From positions 1 to 58,341 of the forward strand of contig NW_020169316.1 in the NCBI RefSeq assembly GCF_000988165.1: DNA of 58,341 nt. The letters run 5' to 3'. Positions 8,340 through 17,328 of the stretch are shown one piece after another. A model generated the notes under the pieces. The model was not told the origin of the DNA and ran no database searches. It saw only the letters and a list, made by a program, of their open reading frames with translations. The stretch is from Vairimorpha ceranae (taxonomy: Eukaryota; Microsporidia; Nosematidae). Numbering within the stretch: position 1 is the stretch's first letter; each line of letters begins with the position of its first letter. The position numbers were made by a program, and so were the translations under genes.

Positions 8340-10073
8340 ATGGATTTCAAAACTTCCGAAAATGAACTAATATGGAAAGATTTAAACTTAAAAACGCCAT
8401 CAAATAAATCATTACTGCAAAATATATCGGGAACAGTCGGTCCATCCTCAATGACTGCCTTAATGGGACCAAGCGGTGCTGGAAAAACAACATTACTAAA
8501 CGCTCTAGCTGGAAGACTGCCGAATAGTATGAACCTCACTGGGGAAATACTATTAAATAGCAGGCCGCGAGACAATAACGAATGGTCGAAAATAATGGGC
8601 TACGTCGAACAAGAATTTTATGGCTACGAAAATCAAACTGTTTACGAAACGCTCGATTTTTGTAATAAAGTTAAAGGCGCCAAATCGTCTGTAGAAGATA
8701 TTATGAATATTTTAGGGTTGGTGAAGTTAAAAGACAGTCTTGTGTGTAAATTAAGTGGAGGAGAAAGAAAAAGATTATCTATCGGTGTAGAGTTACTCGG
8801 TAATCCACCAATTATATTTTTAGATGAACCAACCAGTGGCCTTGATTCATTTAATGCCATTAATATATTAGAACTACTTTTAAAATTAACAAATTTAGGA
8901 AAAACTATTTTAGTGACAATACACCAGCCTTCCTACATGCAAATTAAGTATTTTTCTCGTGTTATACTTTTATCGCAAGGTAAGATGATTTTTGAAGGAC
9001 CATTTGATCAATGTAATGATTTTTTTCAAGAATGCGGATACAATCTTCCACCGAACACAAATCCCACCGACTTCTTTTTAGATGTTATATCATTAGATAC
9101 GCGAAATGATAAATCTATGGCAGATTGTTACAACAAAATTAATTATATAAACGAAATGTGGATGGAAAAAAAAATACAACACACTCCTCGTTTAGATAAT
9201 CCTGTCAATTCTTATGGTGTAACTGGTAGTAGTGTATTATTTCCAGTTTTACTTAGAAGAAATATTATTGAATATTGGAGAAAGACATCATTTTTGGCTG
9301 TAAAAATTTTACAAAAAATAATTTTTTTATTGATTTTTGGCTTAGCATATCTAAGAATGGGATATTCTGAGGATGAAGTGAACAGTAGAAAAGGATCTCT
9401 TACATTTCTAGTGCTTAATGGATTATTTGGTGTTTGTGCCCCGATTTTTAATGTTTTTCCACAAGAAAAACGTATTATAGTCCGCGAAAGGCGTTCAGGA
9501 ATGTATTCGGGTTACACAGCATTTTTGTCTAAATATGTTTCAGAAATTCCTTTTAATATGGTGTATGAATTAACATATTTAGTTGCTTTATATTGGATTA
9601 TAGGGTTAAATCCGAATGCGGGCCGTTTTTTTATTTGTTTAATTATTTATGCATCATTAATTAATTTTTCATTGGTTTTTGGATTAGCAATAAGTACAAT
9701 ATCACCATCACAAAACATTGCGCAAATTATTGGATCGACATTTATATTACTGTTTACAGTATATAGTGGTGCTTTTGGCAGTACTAATGTTATACCAGCA
9801 TGGCTGAGATGGATAATCTTTATATCGCCAATATATTATGCATACACCGCTTTAATACAAAATCAATTTAGAGATGTTACATTTTATAGTGGGTCACAAA
9901 ATATACCAGGAGAAGAGTATATTTATATGAACAATACGAAAATAATAGGAATGTGGTGGTGTATACTTCTTGTGTGGTTATATACATTTGGATGGTATAT
10001 TATAGGTAGTGTAGCACTTCAATTTACTACTAGAAGTAATATTAATTTAGAGAAAAGAAAAGATCAAAATTAA
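8340..10073 (+). CDS. ABCG (White)-type half-transporter
   Basis: ATP-driven membrane exporter of 577 residues with the reverse layout of the G subfamily: nucleotide-binding domain first, membrane domain second. Visible motifs are Walker A GPSGAGKTT (43-51), signature LSGGERKRLS (138-147), Walker B IIFLDEPTSGLD (about 158-169) and the H-loop TIHQPS (H195). The C-terminal half has about six hydrophobic spans from residue 310 on. Half-transporters of this type act as dimers. Microsporidia usually have several of them, thought to move lipids or host metabolites across the parasite membrane; the substrate here cannot be read from sequence. The 5' third of the gene has more G+C than its surroundings. 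The start is preceded by CCC at 8335-8337. Confidence 0.94.
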   Translation: MDFKTSENELIWKDLNLKTPSNKSLLQNISGTVGPSSMTALMGPSGAGKTTLLNALAGRLPNSMNLTGEILLNSRPRDNNEWSKIMGYVEQEFYGYENQTVYETLDFCNKVKGAKSSVEDIMNILGLVKLKDSLVCKLSGGERKRLSIGVELLGNPPIIFLDEPTSGLDSFNAINILELLLKLTNLGKTILVTIHQPSYMQIKYFSRVILLSQGKMIFEGPFDQCNDFFQECGYNLPPNTNPTDFFLDVISLDTRNDKSMADCYNKINYINEMWMEKKIQHTPRLDNPVNSYGVTGSSVLFPVLLRRNIIEYWRKTSFLAVKILQKIIFLLIFGLAYLRMGYSEDEVNSRKGSLTFLVLNGLFGVCAPIFNVFPQEKRIIVRERRSGMYSGYTAFLSKYVSEIPFNMVYELTYLVALYWIIGLNPNAGRFFICLIIYASLINFSLVFGLAISTISPSQNIAQIIGSTFILLFTVYSGAFGSTNVIPAWLRWIIFISPIYYAYTALIQNQFRDVTFYSGSQNIPGEEYIYMNNTKIIGMWWCILLVWLYTFGWYIIGSVALQFTTRSNINLEKRKDQN

Positions 10074-10530
10074 TTTAATTAATTATTAATTTAAAAAAAC
10101 AATAAAAGTTTTTTAATACCTATCGTTTATGATTATCACGTTTTATTGCAAAAATTTTAAAGTCGATGTGAAACCAATCAAGGCTTTAACGCTGAAACAT
10201 GATAATGTTTGAAAATTTAAAACATGTATCAAAAATTAATTGCGTAAAATTCCAGCAAGAATGCCAAAGAAAAATTCAAATAAATCTTTTTATTCTAAAA
10301 CGTCTCCTGACTGTAATACAAAAATAATTTAAACCAATTATTATTTTAATGCAATTATTTATTTTAAAAAAATAAAGATTTTACACTTATCATTTTTTAT
10401 AATCAAGGCTTATTTAACAATTGAATTTTTTTTATAATCAAGGCTTATTAAAAAATACATTTTTTTTTCCATCACTAAATTTAATACTTTAGAAAAAATA
10501 ATATATAAATTTTATAATAAAAATTTTAAT
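10074..10530. other. intergenic with a short tandem duplication
   Basis: Convergent 3' space between the ABC transporter and SPT16. A 22-base unit (TTTTTTATAATCAAGGCTTATT) appears at 10393-10414 and 10428-10449, period 35. A related fragment, CCAATCAAGGCTTTAACG, occurs near 10176. No coding frame seen. The duplication may act in 3'-end formation but could be simple slippage. Confidence 0.5.
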
Positions 10531-13017
10531 TTACCTTCTTCTTTTTTTCCTTCTATCATTACTACTTTCAGTATCTTCATCACTTTCTTCTTCTTCTTCA
10601 CTATAACTACTATCTTCTTCTTCAGTAAAACTGCTACTTACTGTAGAAAAACCAGAATCTTCTTCTGATTCGTGGTCACTAGAACTTTCTGGTTCCTCTT
10701 CTTCTTCCTCACTAACTGCTTCTTCACTTTCATTATCTTCTACCAAAAGTTCCGTCCAGCCACCACTTGCATAAAAAGCTATCGGATCTTCTTGAATCTT
10801 TTTAAGAACATTTTTCCACTGAATATTAAAAATAGTTTCCATGTAAACAATATTATTAGAATCAAGATAGTCTTTAAACTTAGACATATAAGAAGATTCA
10901 ATAGATAATATTTTAGATATAGAATAATCTTTAAGTATAAAAACCACATCATATGTTTTAACATTGTAGACTACCCTTTCAAAATTAACAACTTCAATGT
11001 CATCAAGTGATAAAACAAAAAATGGTTGCTCGTGTAGCGCAACAAGACATTCATGAGTTTTTTGGATAAAAACAGATTCTTTAAATGGAACACCAGTAAA
11101 ACCTTCTCTTGGTCTTTGAACCTTTAAAGAAGTTTCACTTTCAATTTTAGATACAAAAGTCTCAAACATGTAATTTAGTCTTTTCTGTTTATCAAGTTCT
11201 TCTTTTTCAATAATATATTCCATATGTTCATCACCTCTTTTATGAGTGTTGACTGTGAGATTAGAACTTGCCTCTTGATAAATTTGTACATTCTTTGTTT
11301 TCTTTAAATTAACTATTATTGGATTTTGCAAGTGGAAGTGTAAAATAGTTTTATTCTGCACATCTCCTTTTATAAAAAAGATATATTTAATATTTCCAAA
11401 TAAAATATCTAATTTGTCTTCAACAAATCTAAATCCATTTTCATGTAACTCAAGTGTTGATGTTTTCCTCTTTTTAACAGCAGTCTTAATATCCGTTCTC
11501 ATAAAAATGTCTACTAAACCGATTTTATTACTTTTCTCAATAAGTTTATCTTGTGCCACAATGTCTTTATCTGAAGATACAGAATATCTAGCTTTTAATT
11601 CTTGTATTTCATCATAAATTTGTCTACCTCCTTTATCTACAATATTAATACTTTTAATGCTCGATAAAAATTTAGTATTTTTATTATTTAAAAATTCAAA
11701 ATTGAATTTTAACATCGTTTCATCAACAAGCACCACGTTCTTAATATTACAAATATGTATAGGTAATATAAAACTACTTACAGGTATACATAAAGCATAA
11801 TTTTTAGAATCTACAAAAATTTTACCTTTTCTAGGAATTAAAGATTCTTTTTCATAAGGTCTTGTTGTTTTTATTATTTCATCTGTTTCAGATACATTAT
11901 TTTTATTTTTATGATAATTTAATCTCTCATCGATAAGATTTTCAAGTAATTCTTTTTGATGCTCTTTACGCCTCAAATCCAATTCAAATTCTCTAGATTT
12001 ATCTCTAAATCTAGGTCTATTATCAAGAAAATCTTCGAATTTGTCATTCGGAGTTAAAAAAATAGGAACTTCGTCAAGATAAAACGTATTACTTAATATT
12101 GATGAACCATTAGTAAGTTTAAGAACAAAAACTAATCCATTTAAAATCCTAAATTCATTTTTAAAGTTAACTTCCTCATTAAGAAGTCCTGTCGTATACA
12201 AAAAATTATCATCGATCACAAAATCATTTTTTTTCAAATATTCCGATACTTTTTCGTGCACAATTTTTGAATTATCACCAGGTCGAATAAGTCCTAATAT
12301 AAATTTCTGAGCATTATAAAAAACATTAAGATCACTATAAACCGTTCTACCACCTTCTGCACAGTATCCGTTATATCTAATTCCAATTCTAAAACTATAA
12401 TTAGAAATTTCTGGCTGAAAGCTATGTTCTATATTTTCATTATCTATTCCATCAATAGGCATATCAAATATTTCTTCTAATTTATCTTCTTCTAATGCAT
12501 TATCTTTTATTAACTCCGTACAGTGCTTAATGACGTGTTCAATAACAATTCCCGCCTTTTTACAATTTATTAACTCATCTTCATCTTTGTATAAAAACAT
12601 TCTTTGTATTTCTCTTGATACATCAGCACACATTAAATTATTATAGATTGTTTTACTTAAAATACCTTCTGTTTTATTTTGATCTACAACACAAAGATTT
12701 TGTACGGTTGATAAACTTTCTATAACAAATTGTAAATTACTTAAATCTTTTTCAATAACAATTGTCTTTACATTTTCTAGATTCCTTAATAAATCAAGTC
12801 TTTTTTTATGACTGTAAATTTTACAAACAGAATCAATCAAAATAAGAGTGTTAGGAAATTCATATCCAATGAGATAAGTACTTAAAGCAGAGTTTAAATT
12901 GGCTTGTTCTAGATCTAAACGACTTCCTAATATTATAAGTAAAGGATGCGGTAACAATTTTCTAATTTTTTGGACTCTTCTCGAAAATTTTAAAGAATCA
13001 ATTTTTATTTCTGTCAT
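10531..13017 (-). CDS. SPT16: FACT complex histone chaperone subunit SPT16
   Basis: Large subunit of FACT, which loosens and rebuilds nucleosomes during transcription and replication. The protein has 828 residues, compared with about 1035 in yeast. The order fits: an N-terminal peptidase-like (aminopeptidase P fold) domain with the FRIGIRYNGYCAEGGRT region near 210; a middle segment with RPFFV-type pleckstrin-like elements (VQRPREGFTGVPFKESVFI, then a region reading LSLDDIEVVNFERV); and a very acidic C-terminal tail rich in Glu/Asp/Ser that ends in a basic cluster, RRKKRRR, a likely nuclear signal. The start has TCCTTAA just upstream rather than a full CCC. The partner subunits (POB3/SSRP1) are not in the window. 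Confidence is high because several separate segments match. Confidence 0.93.
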   Translation of the reverse strand: MTEIKIDSLKFSRRVQKIRKLLPHPLLIILGSRLDLEQANLNSALSTYLIGYEFPNTLILIDSVCKIYSHKKRLDLLRNLENVKTIVIEKDLSNLQFVIESLSTVQNLCVVDQNKTEGILSKTIYNNLMCADVSREIQRMFLYKDEDELINCKKAGIVIEHVIKHCTELIKDNALEEDKLEEIFDMPIDGIDNENIEHSFQPEISNYSFRIGIRYNGYCAEGGRTVYSDLNVFYNAQKFILGLIRPGDNSKIVHEKVSEYLKKNDFVIDDNFLYTTGLLNEEVNFKNEFRILNGLVFVLKLTNGSSILSNTFYLDEVPIFLTPNDKFEDFLDNRPRFRDKSREFELDLRRKEHQKELLENLIDERLNYHKNKNNVSETDEIIKTTRPYEKESLIPRKGKIFVDSKNYALCIPVSSFILPIHICNIKNVVLVDETMLKFNFEFLNNKNTKFLSSIKSINIVDKGGRQIYDEIQELKARYSVSSDKDIVAQDKLIEKSNKIGLVDIFMRTDIKTAVKKRKTSTLELHENGFRFVEDKLDILFGNIKYIFFIKGDVQNKTILHFHLQNPIIVNLKKTKNVQIYQEASSNLTVNTHKRGDEHMEYIIEKEELDKQKRLNYMFETFVSKIESETSLKVQRPREGFTGVPFKESVFIQKTHECLVALHEQPFFVLSLDDIEVVNFERVVYNVKTYDVVFILKDYSISKILSIESSYMSKFKDYLDSNNIVYMETIFNIQWKNVLKKIQEDPIAFYASGGWTELLVEDNESEEAVSEEEEEEPESSSDHESEEDSGFSTVSSSFTEEEDSSYSEEEEESDEDTESSNDRRKKRRR

Positions 13018-13624
13018 TTAAGGATTAAAAAAAAATATTTTATTTCTGCTATTTATGCAAAAAAAATAAATAAATAAAAAAAATCATAAATGCATAAAAA
13101 TGAGATACAAGTAATAGATTGCTTATTTGTCTAAAATTACAAAAAAACAAACTTCAAATGTACATAACAGCTTATTAATTGAATAAGAAGAAATCTAAAA
13201 ATAGATCAATTTAAACTGTCAAGCTGTTTAATAAAGATTATAATATGTACGTATATAAATTATGTAATTTAAAAGTAATATTTTATTTTATAATGGTATA
13301 GTAGTTAATTTATCTATGTAATTATTGTTTAATATTAGCATAAATAATTATTTTTATTTATTTTGTAGTTGTTTACTGATAAATGAAAAAACTGTCTAAA
13401 TTTACAATCTTATTTATGTTACAGAGCACAATTTATTGTATTTTGATTCTCAGAAAAAGTGATCTTTACAATACATTTAAATATTAAGTGTATTGATTAT
13501 TTATTAAAAATAAGAAATTGTTGTAAGATAACACTTGCAAAAATTTATAAGAAGTAATTTATTACACAATTATTGTTATTTAATATTTTCTTATAATTTA
13601 ATAAAAAGTAAAAAATATTCTCCC
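13018..13624. other. AT-rich intergenic, about 600 bp
   Basis: Between the divergent SPT16 gene and a possible small gene at 13625. Mostly A/T runs. A weak GC-richer patch around 13395-13470 (TGTCTAAATTTACAATC, GATTCTCAGAAAAAG) shows no clear frame or fold. I see no tRNA or repeat. Confidence 0.4.
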
Positions 13625-13759
13625 ATGAAAAGCACTTGTAATTTTGAAAAATTTACAATAAATGAAAATTTACAGAGTGAAGATATTCAAAATGCTTTAA
13701 AAGATCATAAATTTATAGAAATTGAAGAAATAGAAGATTTTATTAATAAGTTTAAATAA
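13625..13759 (+). CDS. possible small acidic protein, 44 aa
   Basis: A short frame starting at the ATG at 13625, immediately preceded by CCC (13622-13624), the same arrangement as at SPC1 in this window. The 44-residue product is acidic in its second half (IEIEEIEDFINKFK) and contains one cysteine. The frame is open upstream too, but only from a TTG at 13535 and through sequence without coding character. It lies tail-to-tail with the Rua1-type zinc protein, 14 bases away. I do not recognise a family. It might be a real small gene because of the motif, or chance. Confidence 0.4.
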   Translation: MKSTCNFEKFTINENLQSEDIQNALKDHKFIEIEEIEDFINKFK

Positions 13760-13773
13760 ACCTTACTTGTATT

Positions 13774-14235
13774 TTATTGTACAAATCTATGTTCTTTTTG
13801 GCAATGTCTATACCACCCAAATTTATAATTTTTATCTCCAAATTTATATCCCACTGTAATCCAACCATCACAAGCCTCACAGAACCCTTCTAATTTACCA
13901 TTATTTCTTCTTATTTCTGGTTCAGGATATTTTATACCTTTTGAATTTATGCCATGCTTAAAGTTCATATGGTACCAATAACTACTGTTCTTTAACTTAA
14001 ACCATTTATCGCATGGCAAACAATACCCTTCTTTATTTTCTTTTATGCCTCTGGTCTTGTGTGGTTTATAAGAATCAGCTTTTTCAATACTTTTTGTTTG
14101 TACAATTTCAGAAGTAATTTTATATTCATCAAAATGAAAAGGGTGATCGACAAGAGTTAACTCATCAGAATCAAATATTAACAAAGAATCATTATTATTT
14201 AAAAAAGATTCTAGATTTAGTACAGGATTTTTCAT
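13774..14235 (-). CDS. Rua1-type C-terminal zinc-domain protein
   Basis: A 153-residue protein whose second half (about 70-153) matches the fungal Rua1 C-terminal domain: GYCLPCDKWFKLKNSSYWYH, then a second unit, GFCEACDGWI, and a final WYRHCQKEH. Each unit supplies a CxxC pair and histidines, so it probably binds zinc in two fingers. In fungi the domain sits at the end of transcription regulators, so a nuclear regulatory role is inferred. The N-terminal 60 residues are acidic and low in order. There is no CCC motif before its ATG, but a TGCATGATCT stretch. It is the only putative sequence-specific transcription factor that I see in this window. The domain match is from memory of the family pattern. 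Confidence 0.72.
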   Translation of the reverse strand: MKNPVLNLESFLNNNDSLLIFDSDELTLVDHPFHFDEYKITSEIVQTKSIEKADSYKPHKTRGIKENKEGYCLPCDKWFKLKNSSYWYHMNFKHGINSKGIKYPEPEIRRNNGKLEGFCEACDGWITVGYKFGDKNYKFGWYRHCQKEHRFVQ

Positions 14236-14602
14236 AGATCATGCAAAATACAAGAATTTAATAAGTTTTAAATTAATCTTAAAAAATTTACTAATACATT
14301 TTAAAAAATTTATGAATACATTTTATAAATGCGGATATTTATAAATACATTTTAAAAAATAAATAAAGCATTTTAAAAATGTGTAATTTATAAATTAACC
14401 TTAAAAAAATAGATAATTTGAAAATTTTAAAAATATGTAGTTTATTAATACACTTTAAAAAATAAATACACTTTTAAAAAAGCGGTAATTTATAAATACA
14501 TTTAAAAAATAAGATAAACATTATAAAAATTAATGTCAATTTTTACATTTTAAACAACAAAAAAACTATCCTCATAAATACTAAAAAATTAATCTTATAA
14601 AT
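14236..14602. repeat. degenerate AT-rich tandem repeat between two genes
   Basis: The stretch from about 14275 to 14525 repeats a unit of the form AATACATTTTAAAAAATAAAT at irregular spacing (roughly 35-60 bases), with at least five recognisable copies (for example near 14293, 14313, 14345, 14447 and 14485). No coding frame. It looks like decayed slippage sequence; no function is visible. Confidence 0.5.
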
Positions 14603-14848
14603 TTAATTATTCTTCTTTTCAAACTTTAATGGATTTTTTCTATAAAATCTCCAAGATGGCACACAAATAAAGAAAACAATGCATACAGTAAATATTCCTA
14701 ATAATAAAGTATATTTTAAATCATTGTACAATATACCAGTTATTAATGAAAAGAAATATCCAATGTATATTAATACATAAAAAAGCTTCATTGATAATTC
14801 TTGTCCATGGTAATCAATAGGTGGATTAAATTTTTCAAAAATATTCAT
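14603..14848 (-). CDS. SPC1: signal peptidase complex subunit 1 (SPC12 family)
   Basis: Small ER membrane subunit of the signal peptidase complex, 81 residues. Matching features are the N-terminal IDYHGQELSMKLFYVLIY, two hydrophobic spans (about 22-40 and 45-64) forming a hairpin, and the ending PSWRFYRKNPLKFE, the family's P-W-x-x-Y-R-x-N-P-L-x-W motif. SPC1 helps the complex select true signal peptides. The start is directly preceded by CCC (14849-14851 on the plus strand as GGG). It is head-to-head with a tyrosinase across 29 bases. Length and motif fit the family well, so the call is solid despite the small size. Confidence 0.9.
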   Translation of the reverse strand: MNIFEKFNPPIDYHGQELSMKLFYVLIYIGYFFSLITGILYNDLKYTLLLGIFTVCIVFFICVPSWRFYRKNPLKFEKKNN

Positions 14849-14877
14849 GGGTTAAAAAAAATACTTAGCATAAATGC
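14849..14877. promoter_or_regulatory. 29-bp divergent spacer, SPC1 and tyrosinase
   Basis: The spacer holds a CCC motif only for the SPC1 direction (14849-14851). On the tyrosinase side there is just TTAGCATAAATGC, with no C-run. The two genes share almost no private promoter space. Confidence 0.5.
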
Positions 14878-15804
14878 ATGATGATATTTATACCACTAAT
14901 TTTAAGTAAATTTGTCATAAGAAAGGAAATACGAGACATGACAAAAAATGAGTGGATTAAATACAAAAATGCATTTAACTTATTTAATGAAAAAGGGTAT
15001 TTAGCGGACATTGCTAAAATTCATGTGGATGTAGATAATTATGCCCATAAAAATGGTAGATTTCTTCCATGGCACAGAATGCTTCTTCTTCATGTAGAAT
15101 CAATCTTACAAATGCTTACAAAAGATCCAGAAATATACATTCCTTACTGGGATTGGTCAGTAGATGCATCTGATCCGAGTAAATCTCTTATTTTTACAGA
15201 TGAATATTGGGGACTGTCAGAATGTTATAAAGTATCTTTCCCTAATTCGCATTGTTTACAAAGAAAAGATAAAAATATAGATCCATTTTATGGCGTAAGA
15301 GATATAGAAAGATTAATTAATAGCAAAGGTACATACAATGAATTTAGAGATATTTTAGAACTTGTACCACATGCTTTAGTTCATGAAAATCTCAGTGGCG
15401 ATATGGGACAAATGTTTAGTCCAAATGATCCAATATTCTGGCATCACCATTCTTTTATTGATTATATCTGGCACCAAAAGCAGATTAAAGGTTTAAAAAA
15501 TCAATATGAAGGAACAGTTAATAATAAGAAATTAGACATAGAAGAGAGATTATATCCATTTAATAGACAAGTTAAAGATGTACTAGATCTTAAAAAATGC
15601 AAAATAAAATATAAACCTTTTAAAATTGTAAAAATACAAAGTGAACATTTCAAGCCTTCAGAATTATCTGCCAAATACATAAAATTACATAATTACAATG
15701 AAAAAAATGTAAGAAAATATGAAAAATATATGAGAGGGGAAATTAAAAAAGGAATATTGAGAAAAATATGGGAGTGGTTTTCTGGTAATTATAAAATGAC
15801 ATAA
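14878..15804 (+). CDS. tyrosinase-family copper oxidase
   Basis: A type-3 copper protein of 308 residues. The CuA site is complete: H49, H57 and H66 (YAHKNGRFLPWHRMLLLHVE) with the family H-x8-H spacing. The CuB site is complete too: H165 and H169 (HALVHENLSGDMGQM), then the DPIFWHHHSFIDYIW block supplying H190/H191. Tyrosinases hydroxylate monophenols and oxidise diphenols to quinones, which cross-link proteins or make melanin. The start gives MMIFIPLILSKF, a short hydrophobic N-terminus that might be a signal peptide, and a basic C-terminal extension of about 100 residues follows CuB. A second ATG at 14881 is possible. An inferred role is hardening of spore-wall or polar-tube proteins. Activity and substrate are not shown by the sequence. 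Confidence 0.9.
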   Translation: MMIFIPLILSKFVIRKEIRDMTKNEWIKYKNAFNLFNEKGYLADIAKIHVDVDNYAHKNGRFLPWHRMLLLHVESILQMLTKDPEIYIPYWDWSVDASDPSKSLIFTDEYWGLSECYKVSFPNSHCLQRKDKNIDPFYGVRDIERLINSKGTYNEFRDILELVPHALVHENLSGDMGQMFSPNDPIFWHHHSFIDYIWHQKQIKGLKNQYEGTVNNKKLDIEERLYPFNRQVKDVLDLKKCKIKYKPFKIVKIQSEHFKPSELSAKYIKLHNYNEKNVRKYEKYMRGEIKKGILRKIWEWFSGNYKMT

Positions 15805-16103
15805 ATAAATAAAAATGACATATTAATTATTTATTTAAGGATTAGATTGCTTTTATATTATTTTTGTTGGAACGGCAAGCACATGTTAAATATCAATGTG
15901 TTGCTTGGCTAAAAATATTTGACATGTTTAAAAATATATATTTACATTTTTAAATAAACCGTTGTTTTTTTGATAAGCACTTTTCAAATAACAACAGTCC
16001 TTTTCTTCCGAATCCAACGGGCTTTTAAACCATAGATGTTTTCGTTCCTCAGTTAGTATTAAGTCTTTTCTTCGAAATAAAAAAAAAACTTAAAATCTAT
16101 CAT
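15805..16103. other. convergent intergenic with an imperfect hairpin
   Basis: Tail-to-tail space between tyrosinase and NLE1. Around 15873-15907 the sequence GGCAAGCACATG … ATGTGTTGCTTGG can fold into an imperfect stem. A GC-richer segment continues to 16070 with no coding frame. Both 3' ends lie here, so a role in 3'-end formation or a small RNA is possible; neither is shown. Confidence 0.45.
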
Positions 16104-17279
16104 TTATTTAAAAAAGTACACCTTATTACCTTTTGTACCACAGACCAATAGATTATTATAATAATCAAAACAGTAAACTTCGTCATCACATACAAAATCT
16201 CTAATAACCTTCTTTTTCGAAATTCTAAACATTTTAACCGTTCTATCTTTTGAACTAGAAATAATCAAATCGTTAAAAAGTTTAACTTTATAAACAAAAT
16301 CTACATGAAAATATTTAGCAATTAATTTTCCTGTCTCAACCGACCATAAACGTACTGTTTTGTCAAAAGACCCCGATGCAAAATAAATATTATTAGACCC
16401 AAGCGAAACAGAAATAACTTCTCTTTCATGTTTAACACGTCTTTGTACTATAAAATCTTTCCACACAACAATACATCCATCATCGTCTGCTGATACCATA
16501 TATAACCCATTCATATCAATACAATTAATACTAGAACCGTGACCGTTAACTTCAGAAAGATCAGCATTTCCTTTATAAATTTTTATTTTCCCGTCTCGTC
16601 CTCCCGATACAATAACTTCCCCATTTGTAGCGAGACACGTTATTGGTTTGACATGCCCGTAAGAAAATATGCATTTACCATCAAAATCAAAAATTTTTAC
16701 ACTTCTGTCTCTTGAAGCCGACACAATAAACTTTTTATAAAATTTAATTGCAGTAACACCGTCTTTGTGCCCATTAAAACTTCGTACAAATTCGCCATCA
16801 GAAGTAAAAAGTTTAATATCGCCACTTATTGCCCCAGATATAACATATTTTTTACAATCAGAAATATCAAGACATTGAACCCAGTGATTATGTTTTTTTA
16901 GTATTTTTTTCTGTGTTTTTGTAGTCACATCCCAAAATCTTACAGTACAGTCACTTCCACCGGTAACTAAAACTTCGTTAAATTTAAGACATAAAACAGG
17001 ACCCTCATGGCCACTATAGGATGAAGAACAAAACGTTGCTGCTTGTGTAGCTGCTTCCTCTTCATTAGTTTTTATTTTTATAATCTGTTCGTCATTTAAA
17101 TTAAGACATTCAACCGTTGATTTCAAAGTATCAGAAATTTGATTTCCGTTAATATATAAAGCCATTGTGGTGTTTATTAACGACTTTAACTGGTCTACAG
17201 TAATTATTTCGGGTACTTGCATTTTTTCTGCCAAAGAATTACCATTTTGATCTTCAAATTCGACAAGTAATAATTTCAT
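16104..17279 (-). CDS. RSA4: ribosome-assembly WD40 protein NLE1/RSA4
   Basis: WD40 protein of 391 residues, counted from the ATG at 17279 (the upstream open stretch begins with TTG and contains the CCC motif at 17286-17288, so it is untranslated). Residues 1-70 form a ubiquitin-like NLE domain (LLVEFEDQNGNSLAEKMQVP…). Then about seven WD repeats follow, with typical GH … D units (SGHEGPVLCLKF, GGSDCTVRFWD, SASRDRSVKIFD, SGSFDKTVRLWSVETGKLI). The NLE-WD40 pairing is specific to Notchless/Rsa4, which docks on pre-60S ribosomes and is pulled off by the AAA protein Rea1/midasin through its NLE domain. It is divergent from the Pol I subunit gene over 49 bases, so two ribosome-production genes share one promoter region. 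Confidence 0.9.
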   Translation of the reverse strand: MKLLLVEFEDQNGNSLAEKMQVPEIITVDQLKSLINTTMALYINGNQISDTLKSTVECLNLNDEQIIKIKTNEEEAATQAATFCSSSYSGHEGPVLCLKFNEVLVTGGSDCTVRFWDVTTKTQKKILKKHNHWVQCLDISDCKKYVISGAISGDIKLFTSDGEFVRSFNGHKDGVTAIKFYKKFIVSASRDRSVKIFDFDGKCIFSYGHVKPITCLATNGEVIVSGGRDGKIKIYKGNADLSEVNGHGSSINCIDMNGLYMVSADDDGCIVVWKDFIVQRRVKHEREVISVSLGSNNIYFASGSFDKTVRLWSVETGKLIAKYFHVDFVYKVKLFNDLIISSSKDRTVKMFRISKKKVIRDFVCDDEVYCFDYYNNLLVCGTKGNKVYFFK

Positions 17280-17328
17280 TTTTGTGGGCAAAAAAAATAT
17301 AAATTATTTTATTTAGCATAAACCCATT
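17280..17328. promoter_or_regulatory. 49-bp divergent promoter, NLE1 and Pol I subunit 2
   Basis: Both directions have the C-run motif: GGG 17286-17288 (CCC for NLE1, six bases from its ATG) and CCC 17323-17325, three bases from the polymerase ATG. An AT-rich centre with TATAAAT on the plus strand (17299-17305) lies between. Both products serve ribosome synthesis, so co-regulation is a reasonable inference. Confidence 0.55.
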
